This document shows, piece by piece, positions 53,451 to 61,896 of a stretch of 64,000 nucleotides of DNA. Position numbers and translations under genes: made by a program. The notes beneath the pieces are model-generated. The model was given only the letters and a program-made list of their open reading frames with translations. It was not told the origin of the DNA and made no database searches. The number at the start of each line of letters is the position of its first letter. Within the stretch, counting starts at the first letter, position 1. This DNA comes from Lottia gigantea (Eukaryota; Mollusca; Gastropoda; Lottiidae): the NCBI RefSeq assembly GCF_000327385.1, contig NW_008709919.1, positions 1,163,195-1,227,194 of the forward strand, written 5' to 3'.

Positions 53451-54239
53451 CATTCGCAACTCGCGAGGTCCCCATTTTGCATTCAAGTTGGACCTTTTGA
53501 TGATGTTTCAAAAAAACAAGTGTGGAGTCGTGTCATAACTAACTATCTATTTAACTATGTGTGCTCGATGGACAGATCCTCGGTAGTGATAATTTGCCCT
53601 GTTTATGATGCTATAAAAAGATATCTGTATACAATTAAATTTAAATTTAAATTAATTTCTCTGCAAAACATTATGCAACCCTACGATTGGTTTTGTCAAC
53701 TCAGCACCTCTTTCCCCATTTCGGAGAGTGCAATTTTCTTTCCAATGTGTTGTTTAATAAGGTGAAACAAAGATAATATAATTGTAACTGTTTCTATTGT
53801 CAAATGAAATACATTGAAGTTATACATATGTTGTTTTGTCCTTATGTACTAATTATGATCAACAATGCCATGCAGTTAGCAATAATATTGCCATAACAAG
53901 CTACATTGACCCACTTGTTGCAGATTTCCACCTGCCGTAAACGTATGAATTGATCCTCGGTTTACTGTCCCATCTGAACGGCCATGATAGAAACGTGTTG
54001 ACCTATGCCGAATGGTTAACTCATTTTTTTCATACCCAGTGTTTCTTCAAGCATTGGAATAACAGTGATAGAATTGTCAAAAATAGAAAACTTTGTGATT
54101 TAATAGGAGGTTTAAGATTAGATATTTACAGGAGGTTATTTTTCGTCTGCCTTACAACACCTTAAGCTGATGGTCACAAAATAATTTTCATTTGATTGTT
54201 TCCGAACTTCTGATATTTTTAAATCAGTTCAACACTTAC

Positions 54240-54822
54240 TGGACCTTGAACAGATTACCACTGAGACTTTAAACAGGATATCACTAAGACCTTAAACAGG
54301 ATATCACTTAGACCTTAAACAGTTTATCACTTAGACCTTGAACAGTTTATCACTTAGACCTTAAACAGTTTATCACTTAGACCTTGAACAGTTTATCACT
54401 TAGACCTTAACCAGTTTATCACTTAGACCTTAACCAGTCTATCACTTAGACCTTAAACAGTTTATCACTTAGACCTTAAACAGTTTATCACTTAGACCTT
54501 AAACAGTTTATCACTTAGACCTTGAACAGTTTATCACTTAGACCTTAAACAGTTTATCTCTTAGACCTTGAACAGTTTATCACTTAGACCTTAACCAGTT
54601 TATTACTTAGACCTTAAAGAGTGTATCACTTAGACCTGGAACAAGTTATTACTTAGACCTTGAACAGTTTATCACTTAGACCTTAAACAGTTTATCACTT
54701 AGACCTTAAACAGTTTATCACTTAGACCTTGAACAGTTTATCACTTAGACCTTAAACAGTTTATCACTTAGACCTTAACAGTTTATCACTTAGACCTTGA
54801 ACAGTTTATCACTTAGACCACG
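54240..54822. repeat. 23-bp tandem repeat, about 25 copies
   Basis: Unit CTTAGACCTTAAACAGTTTA plus TCA, with the regular variant CTTGAACAG alternating irregularly. Low divergence suggests recent or ongoing slippage. Confidence 0.95.
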
Positions 54823-55052
54823 AATTTCCTAAAAAAAAAAATAGTCCTATTATAGGAAAAAATCTACAATCTTCTTTTTTAAAAATCTATTCGCTCGAAT
54901 GATTTGTGTTTGACACTTATGTCAAGTAATCTTAAGAAGAAGAATTGGGTATTATCACTGCAGGCAGCTTTACTAAAGCAATGAAAAAGACTAAGACCTA
55001 AGAAGAATAAGCAGTCAATTAGTATAAGAAACTTTATTTTTTTCTGTTCTAG

Positions 55053-55250
55053 GTTGATGCAAGTGGTGTACCGTGTCAAATTTGTGGTAAATTTTTTAGA
55101 CATAAAAGAAGTATGATTCGCCATATGAAAGAAAGACATTTTAACTATAGGGTTAATTGTCCAATTTGTTCTCGCCAGTTCACTCAAAAAGCTGCCATGT
55201 TGAAACATAAGGATCGGTGTAAAGAGGCTTCAGAAAACCAACTTATGTAA
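55053..55250 (+). CDS. Gene B terminal exon Z16: C2H2 plus C2HC fingers
   Basis: Acceptor TTTCTGTTCTAG, GTT; 65 codons. Finger 1 is Cys8-Cys11-His24-His29 (core GKFFRHKRSMIRH). Linker FNYRVN. Finger 2 is Cys36-Cys39-His52-Cys56 (core SRQFTQKAAMLKH). Tail KEASENQLM. No useful internal start codon, hence visible only as a spliced exon. Confidence 0.88.
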   Translation, partial: VDASGVPCQICGKFFRHKRSMIRHMKERHFNYRVNCPICSRQFTQKAAMLKHKDRCKEASENQLM

Positions 55251-56686
55251 CAAAGACTCTTTTGGATGAAGTAGTTACAAATTTCAAATTAATTATGCAT
55301 TATGTGCAACATTGTCATTTTTGACTTTGGAATTCGGAAGCTAAACCTAAAATGAGACCAATTCACCAATTTGACCAACGTTCGATTCCAACTTTTGAGT
55401 AATCTTTTACTTGCACAGCTTGTTGTACTAGATGCGGTTTCGGTTGCTTGGCCCATCCTGTCAGTCTTTTGAACATGGGAGAAATTAAACTATTTATTCG
55501 AACAAGCATTTGTATTCTTCTTGTGTATCGACTGAAGAATGCCAATAGAGTCATTTGTCTTATTAGGTTTTATGTGATCCCGTCCTTTTGAGATTGTATG
55601 GTGTCGATGTGTTAAGTGCCTTTGTGATTTTATACTCTATGTTAAGCATTTGATTTGGTGATATTTTAAAAAGGTGTCGTGTGCATTGATAAGTTCATTC
55701 GTTTATTTAAAATATATTGGAAATGGGCAAATAATATATTGTATTAAAATACTAGACACCTGATACCAAGTTTCATTACGAAATACTTACTCACCTATGA
55801 TTGATCTCCTCATGTGAAAAATTTATAAGCTGCTACCAATGTTTTGCCAATATGGTGTTTGTATGCCTGGTTCCGTTTTGCAGTTCGGATCGTTAGTTCT
55901 TAGTTTATTTATTATATTGCCATAGATATATCTTGATAATATATTGTGTATTATCGGATCATTTCAAAATATAGGGACATTGGATACAGCATATATTTTG
56001 ATAATACATGTACATGTTTATGGTATAGAACGGATCATTTCAAAATATAGGGATATTGGGTATATGATATGTTTTGATAAATATATATATTGTGGTATAG
56101 AACCGGATCATTCCAATGCAGATGTATAACGGGTAAAGGATGAATTTTGATAACAAAAATAAATATATGGTATAGGACCGGATCATTTAAATGCATAGAG
56201 ACATATGGTACAGGATATATTTTGATAATACATGTATATGGTATAGAACCGGATCATTTCAGTGCATAGGATATTGGGTACAGGATATATTTTAATATTA
56301 AAAAGTATAAGACCGGATTATTCCAGAATATTTTGACAATGGATAAAGGTTCTAATTTCTAGTCTATTGTATAAAACCGGATCATTTCAAAATATATTGA
56401 CATTGGCAACAGTATACATGTATATCTAAAAAATATATTGTATAAAACTGGACCATTTTATTTTATAGACATTTGAATAGTTTTCGTTTAATAATATTTT
56501 GTATAAGAATGGGCCATTTCAATTCCTATGCAGTGGTTATAAAATATGTAAATAAAAAACGGGGTAAACGTTACGTTGGATTTAATATGCTCTTAAGTGA
56601 TTCATTTTTGTTCAAATTAGATTAGAACACATACATTCGAAGGATTTGATCAGATTTTAAGGAAATTTTCTCTTTATGTTTTGTAG
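55251..56686. other. Spacer Z16-Z17 with a degenerate repeat
   Basis: Segment 55750-55900 resembles 42098-42260. From about 55925 to 56530, units of about 70 bp with ACCGGATCATTTCAAAATAT and GATATATTTTGATAATA recur eight or so times with heavy divergence. Confidence 0.65.
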
Positions 56687-56911
56687 ATAAAGAAGTTACG
56701 TTGTTATGATCAAGTTTCTTGTCCAGTTTGTGGAAAAGTTCTGAAATATAAGCGAAATCTCCCAGCACACATCAAAGAAAAGCATCTAAACATTCGTCAC
56801 ACTTGTCAAGTTTGTAAAAAGGAATTCACCCAAAAGTCAACTATGCAAATTCATATGAGGAAATGTAAAGAAAGGGCTTCATTGTTGAAGATTTTAGACT
56901 CTAAACAGTAG
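56687..56911 (+). CDS. Gene B terminal exon Z17: C2H2 plus C2HC fingers
   Basis: Acceptor TTATGTTTTGTAG, ATA; 74 codons to TAG. Finger 1 is Cys12-Cys15-His28-His33 (core GKVLKYKRNLPAH, with a Pro in the helix). Linker LNIRHT. Finger 2 is Cys40-Cys43-His56-Cys60 (core KKEFTQKSTMQIH). Tail ERASLLKILDSKQ. Nearest to Z14. Confidence 0.88.
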   Translation: MKKLRCYDQVSCPVCGKVLKYKRNLPAHIKEKHLNIRHTCQVCKKEFTQKSTMQIHMRKCKERASLLKILDSKQ

Positions 56912-57696
56912 GAATTTTGTTTGTCTTTGTTAAAAGGTGTTTCAATGCAGAGTTGGGGTAAAAATTTTAAAAAGAAGGGCGGTATAGGAGATAGGATTCT
57001 GGAAGCGGGTCTTCCTTCCAAATGATAAAAACTAGAATTTCAACCTCTGTCAATATCTGCTAAAATATAATCAATTGCTCTGTAATTATCTGATGCGGTG
57101 CATTGCCAGATGACCTGTATCCATCTAGTTGCTGATTTGATTGAAAATGTTGACATTCACTATAATATTACGCAAAGGCTTAAGGCTTTTTTTCAATAAC
57201 TGCCACAAATCTTATTACTGCATCATATTGTGGCATGTTATCAAATATTGACTTGTAATGTCCGCTCCAGGCGTAGTTTCTGAAGCTCTGTTGACAATGA
57301 AAAATGTGTCTGTAAGGGTAGTTTCTGAAGTTCTGTTGGTATGTCTGTAAGAGAGTCTGTAAGAGAAGGTTTTGAAGTACTATTGCTAGTTTCTAATGCG
57401 TATGTAAGTGTAGATCTTGAGTGACATCGTCAGTTTGTAAATGCGAAACGTAGGTTGTAAGAGCCAAGCCTAATATTACCATTCTTAAAGAATGTCTTTC
57501 ATAATATGTATGTTCTGTTGGCCAAATATAACCCGTGAACAAACAAGTTCATATCATTAATTTGTTGTGATATAAGTAATGTAAATTATTTCGCTATTTT
57601 CTGTATAATGTGTATATACCAATGTGGAATGTATATCTAGAATTATTCTAATAAACAATTTGAATAAATCTCTTTGTTTTCTTTCTTTTTTTCAAG
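56912..57696. other. Spacer Z17-Z18
   Basis: A short loose repeat of AGTTTCTGAAGCTCTGTTG words at 57270-57400. AATAAA at 57650-57655 and again at 57662-57667, just before the next acceptor. Confidence 0.55.
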
Positions 57697-58140
57697 GACT
57701 ATTATGAACAAGTCTACATGCCTAGTTATAAAAGACAACGTCAAACTGCCGACCCTGAAGATCGAGAAAAGATATGTACAGCTTCCACGGTGCAATATGC
57801 CGATTCTGAACAACCGGACCGAATAGTGCATATGAAGTCTTATACATGTAAACAATGCAATTATTCCTCGCCCAAATTCTATAACATACGGCGTCACGTC
57901 ATGACCAAACATGACCCAACAAATAATAAGCTTATCTGTCCAGTCTGTGGTCGGTCATGTGGAGACAAATTTCAGCTTCGCCTACACGTAGAGAATGTGC
58001 ATGGTAACGGAGAAAAGAAATATGAATGTCCATATAGACCATGCAATCGGAAATTTGCATGGAAATGTGGATGGAAAAGTCATGTGAAAAAGTGTATATT
58101 TCGAACGGAAGATAACGAAAACATAGAGCATTACGAATAA
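57697..58140 (+). CDS. Gene B terminal exon Z18: three-finger divergent exon
   Basis: Acceptor CTTTTTTTCAAG (AAG rather than the usual TAG/CAG), GAC; 147 codons. Fifty residues of charged lead-in, including PSYKRQRQ as a possible nuclear signal. Then finger 1 Cys51-Cys54-His67-His72, finger 2 Cys81-Cys84-His97-His102, and finger 3 Cys111-Cys116-His129-Cys133 (C-x4-C, C2HC). The finger 2-3 linker HGNGEKKYEC is close to the classical TGEKP linker, unlike any other exon here. It may have a separate origin; whether it joins the gene B core is inferred from phase and position. Confidence 0.78.
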   Translation, partial: DYYEQVYMPSYKRQRQTADPEDREKICTASTVQYADSEQPDRIVHMKSYTCKQCNYSSPKFYNIRRHVMTKHDPTNNKLICPVCGRSCGDKFQLRLHVENVHGNGEKKYECPYRPCNRKFAWKCGWKSHVKKCIFRTEDNENIEHYE

Positions 58141-59422
58141 AACATTGGTTTAGTGATCATTGAGTTTATGCTGTCGTGTGATTCTTTCAGTTGATATTAC
58201 AGTGGAGACTATGGAAATACACATGTACACAGTATTCTGTCGAAAAACATCAACTGCTGGTCAAGAAAAAAACAAACATTTGTAAAACCAACATGTTTTC
58301 ATGTGATTTCAGCATTTGTAATTGGTCCAGAGACTTTGCCAATATGACAATCATTGCCAGATTTTTACTGTAGGTAAATTATGACAAAAGTTAGAAACGT
58401 TATCGATGACTAGTCACAATTAATAATCCACAAATAATCTGGTCACACTTTTACATTTATGGTAGCAATAAAATCGACAATTAATGTTCATGTGTTTTTT
58501 ATAACTAGGACCGATTAGTCCTAGGGTGGGTGAGTGGCTTCTTAATCTGATATCAGCTTTGCCTGCAATTAAACGTAAACTGCAAGTTTACGCCGTTGCC
58601 AATTCCAGACCAGTATCCTTTCGCTCATTACCAATGGTGCTCAAATATCGGTAATAACAGCACGAGCAAATAAGCTACTATTATTGTTATTGTTTGATCG
58701 TAAGGGGAACCAAATGTTGGATACACGGAAATGGTTGATTTGAAAATAAACCCCCTTCAAAAAGGGAGGGGGGAATGGGTTAGGTGTCTACATTAACCAG
58801 CCAGCTTTCAATTGGAAATGATGCAGGTCGGAGTTGTTGACGCTACGAAATCGTCTGCTCAATTGCATTGGACAATAACATTGAATAGTGAAAATGAAAG
58901 TCAGATTAACGCTATTGTATTAGTAAAATTTCTCTCGATGTGCTCCTCTTGGAGTTGCCCAATGTTTAATGTTTATAATTTGTTTTGAAAACTTTTAAGA
59001 ATTCTATTTCTGTGTAAGTAATCGATTTTTGTTCATAAAGACTGTGTTATTGCTGGTGTTTGGATCTAGTAGGCCAGGCTGTGTATTTTTTAGTTGATAG
59101 TTTATCGCTGCTATTTTACGTATTGTGTCTCCTTTTCCGAATCAAAATACCAATGACCAAGGTAAAATGTAGTTGATACGATCTTTCATGTTTTTATGTG
59201 GTTCATGATGTTTGCCTTAATTGCCATAGAAACTAAAGAAAGCAATGTGGTCTAACGGCTGTAATATTGTTTATTGTTATCGCAGCATGAGGACACACGA
59301 CTGACCAAATTTCTTTTTTAAATTTATGTTTTAGAGTAGATATATTGATTAGTTGCCCTCTATTCATAGACTTAGAACACCAATTTACCATCGCAAATCA
59401 TTGTCTAAAATTTCTATTGTAG
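58141..59422. other. Spacer Z18-Z19, nothing firm
   Basis: A small palindrome GTAAACTGCAAGTTTAC at about 58575. No exon or tandem repeat. Confidence 0.5.
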
Positions 59423-59644
59423 GAACGCACAAGATTAAGTGTAAGCGATGCGGAAATGGCTTTTCATCGGATTCCCTGCCCAGAATGTGGTAAATTGTTC
59501 GCCTATCGTCGCAGTGTGTCCCGTCATATCAGAGAAAAGCATTTGAATATCCGAGTCAATTGTCCTAAATGTAATCGTGCATTCACTCAAAGATGTAAAA
59601 TGCTCTATCATCTGACAAATTGCACTGGTAGGTTGTCACTATAG
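59423..59644 (+). CDS. Gene B terminal exon Z19: C2H2 plus C2HC fingers
   Basis: Acceptor TTTCTATTGTAG, GAA; 73 codons. Finger 1 is Cys19-Cys22-His35-His40 (core GKLFAYRRSVSRH). Linker LNIRVN. Finger 2 is Cys47-Cys50-His63-Cys67 (core NRAFTQRCKMLYH). Six-residue tail. The finger 1 end SRHIREKH also matches gene A exon Z2, a hint at cross-gene relationships among distal exons. Confidence 0.88.
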   Translation, partial: ERTRLSVSDAEMAFHRIPCPECGKLFAYRRSVSRHIREKHLNIRVNCPKCNRAFTQRCKMLYHLTNCTGRLSL

Positions 59645-60714
59645 TTTCGAACTTTTTGCAAGACAGAATGATAGAAGAGACCAACTGGAACCCCTTCAAC
59701 GTTTGACCTTGGACCACAAAGTAAACTAGTCAACTTGGCATCGCATTCCGATAGTCCACATAATTAATACTGCCCATATGTCATATTAATCGACAAAAGC
59801 ATTTTCACTAAGGTTCTGTTAAATGCAGTAGTTCCCAACCCTTTTCAGCCTTCACCCCCTTGGAGCAATCACCTGGACCTTTCACACCCCCAAAATTTGT
59901 TTCATCCAATTCAAAATAAATCCTACTCCTACACCAGTTGGCCACAGCCCGACAACCTAATTCCACACCCATAGGGGGTGAAAACACCCCAGGTTTGGAA
60001 CCGGGGTTCTAATGTACCATAACATGGTTTGCATATGAGAGGCACAGTGCAGTAAAGCAGGTTATTCTAGAAAATTCGAGTCAATATTAATTACGACCGC
60101 TGTTTAATGATACAGCCAAATCAATATGCCTTGTTTTATAGCCTATTATTTGAACACTCGATTTTTTGCTTTCAGCTTCGCCTAAATTTTAATTTCAAAC
60201 AGATGCATAATCTTAGGATTCGTACCACGATACCTCTAAAGACATTAAGAACTCTGTTTCCGGTAAAAGACATTATGTTCTATAAGACACTTCAGAAAGC
60301 TTAGTTTGAAAAGTGTGCGCTTTCTTAAAAACATGTTCGATTTTATTTTTAGCACATAGGGATTTATCAGTAATTACAGGAGAATTAAGATAAGTGTGTT
60401 GTTTAAGAGACCTTTTCGTTGATCAACACGGAGAGGGTGGAGTAGGATCTATTTGTTAATGATACCCAGGTTGACTAAATACATTATACCGTCAATTGCT
60501 ATCAGTCATCGTTTTCTCTCAGTCGCAATATCAAATGCCAAACCTCAGCTCCGATGTAATGTGCGCCAATTATTTCACTCTTGTATTTTTGTATCATGCT
60601 TAAAAACATTTGAGCCGCAGTGTGTCGTCGCGAAAATAAATAAAGACTTTAAGCACTCAATGCTTCTGAAGAACTCAATGCAACTTTTTAAATCAAAATG
60701 TTGTACTGTTTCAG
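59645..60714. other. Spacer Z19-Z20 with a hAT-like element
   Basis: Element at 59826-60012. The 88-codon frame ending at 60719 overlaps the acceptor of Z20 and is not supported. Confidence 0.5.
59826..60012. mobile_element. Short non-autonomous hAT-like element
   Basis: CAGTAGTTCCCAACCC at the left and GGTTTGGAACCGGGGTTCT at the right resemble the CAGNGGTTCNCAACC-type ends known from hAT (Charlie/MER) elements. About 187 bp, C-rich interior, no coding capacity. Confidence 0.65.
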
Positions 60715-60855
60715 GCTAAGTCAGCGAATTATGCTGTGTGTCCTTTTTGTGGTGAGAAGAAACATAAAAATAGTATGAAAAGACACATATTAGTTATACA
60801 TCACGATCGGAAAGTTACTCAAAAGAGAAAAGCAATCGCCACATTCAGTGTTAAG
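60715..60855 (+). CDS. Gene B exon Z20: single finger, probably an internal cassette
   Basis: Acceptor ACTGTTTCAG, GCT; 47 codons with one finger Cys9-Cys12-His24-His29 (11-residue loop GEKKHKNSMKR). A good donor GTAAGA follows at 60856 in phase 0. If spliced, it joins Z21 in frame and gives a three-finger product; if not, the frame ends five codons later (RKF-type end). Its finger 1 is nearly that of Z21 (CPFCG, KHKNS, RHI), so the two are a recent duplicate pair in which Z20 has lost its second finger. Confidence 0.75.
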
Positions 60856-61638
60856 GTAAGAAAATTTTGATATACATATGATTACGTTGACTTGCACATG
60901 TGACTTTTAAAACGGTATTAAGGATTGTAAAAAGGTTTTCCGAAATTTTTATGTGTATCAGGGACACTGATAGCATCAATTTGCACCATTCCAATTTTTA
61001 ATCGGACGTCTGTGGTTCCTGCAATTCCACTAAAACTAAGAGTTTGATGAAGTCACTAATCGCGAAATATGTTTTATCACATGATTGTTAATGGGAAATT
61101 AGATTGTTGCAAATTGATGCTATAAGTGTCTCCGATACGCACAAAATATTTAGAAAACCTCTTTTCAATTCCTTTAAATGCAATTGGTCAACACAATATA
61201 TTACTGTCTGTAGATGTACATTTACTTTATAATTACTTTTAGTATATCAATTTCAATAACATAAGAGTCATGTCAGCCGTCTAATCGTATATTTGATTTG
61301 CAAATACTTTAAGAATATCAGTTTCCATTTGTTTATATCCACATCTCTAAAAAAAATTAATAAAAATTTCAACATACATCTTCGTATTTATCAAAGTTTG
61401 ATTTATCAAGTAAAATTTTAGAGAGTTTGCGATTAGTCAATCGGCCAGTTCATTATACCAGGTATGAACATATTAAATCCACAGAGCTTGCAAAAATTTG
61501 AGCGCACATTGTGAATACAAGTTCTTGGAGAATGTTGTACACGTTATGGTTTTAACCGATTTTCATCTTTGTTGTGTACCGAAGGGTACGGTCCTACCAC
61601 TCGATTGTACAATTTTACTTTTGTTTTCTTTCTTTCAG
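60856..61638. other. Intron/spacer with a MITE-like element
   Basis: Family 1 copy at 60918-61177; nothing else recognised. Confidence 0.6.
60918..61177. mobile_element. MITE-like element, family 1, full copy
   Basis: TTAAGGATTGTAAAAAGGTT and ACACTGATAGCATCAATTTG at the left, GCAAATTGATGCTATAAGTG and TTTTCAATTCCTTTAAA at the right. About 260 bp, no open frame. Confidence 0.8.
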
Positions 61639-61896
61639 CGACGAAATTTCCCCGCTTTGAATAATGTTAAATGTCCATTTTGTGGCGCTGAGAAGCATAA
61701 GAATAGTATCACCAGGCATATCACTGAAATGCATTTGTTAGTTAAGGAAAAGTGCCTTTATTGTGACTTTGAACATAAGAGAAAAGCAGAAGTGCGAAAA
61801 CATATGAAGAATTGTCAGAGTCGACATCAGTCTATTTCTGATGACGTCAGCGATAGTATGAGTCCGCCAGTTGTAGAAATTGACTACGATGATTGA
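61639..61896 (+). CDS. Gene B terminal exon Z21: C2H2 plus C2HC fingers
   Basis: Acceptor TTTCTTTCTTTCAG, CGA; 85 codons. The open frame extends upstream to 61498, but that part crosses the acceptor and looks intronic. Finger 1 is Cys12-Cys15-His27-His32 (11-residue loop GAEKHKNSITR). Finger 2 is Cys39-Cys42-His55-Cys59 (core DFEHKRKAEVRKH, atypical in lacking the usual aromatic). Acidic tail with SDDVSDSMSPP and EIDYDD. Last finger exon in the window; AATAAA at 62493-62498. Confidence 0.86.
   Translation, partial: RRNFPALNNVKCPFCGAEKHKNSITRHITEMHLLVKEKCLYCDFEHKRKAEVRKHMKNCQSRHQSISDDVSDSMSPPVVEIDYDD

Larger units (their letters stand above)
53023..55052. other. Spacer Z15-Z16 with two minisatellites
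   Basis: 45-bp array at 53172-53450 and 23-bp array at 54240-54822. No exon in between. Confidence 0.6.
21654..61896 (+). other. Gene B locus: lola-like gene with about 21 alternative zinc-finger 3' exons
   Basis: Overall span of the plus-strand paralogue of gene A. Core exons 21654-22508, 22860-23048 and 23289-23317 end in phases 1, 1, 0. Twenty-one zinc-finger exons follow between 26235 and 61896, all opening in phase 0 behind a pyrimidine-rich AG acceptor. All have their own stop, except that the one at 60715 may splice on to 61639. Intervals between terminal exons run from about 0.6 to 3.1 kb. Since each carries a stop, they must be mutually exclusive 3' ends, chosen by splicing and poly(A) site use. 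The expected products share a 337-residue N-terminal part and differ only in 64-163 C-terminal residues. Confidence 0.87.

Noticed and set aside
53157-53765. 202-codon plus-strand frame and 116-codon minus-strand frame
   Set aside because: Both follow from a 45-bp repeat whose unit is a multiple of three; no other sign of coding.
58191-58373. 60-codon frame with two Cys and two His
   Set aside because: Spacing does not fit any zinc-finger pattern and there is no in-phase acceptor.
61498-61638. Upstream extension of the Z21 frame
   Set aside because: Crosses a strong pyrimidine-rich acceptor; the intron interpretation restores phase 0 and homology to Z20.
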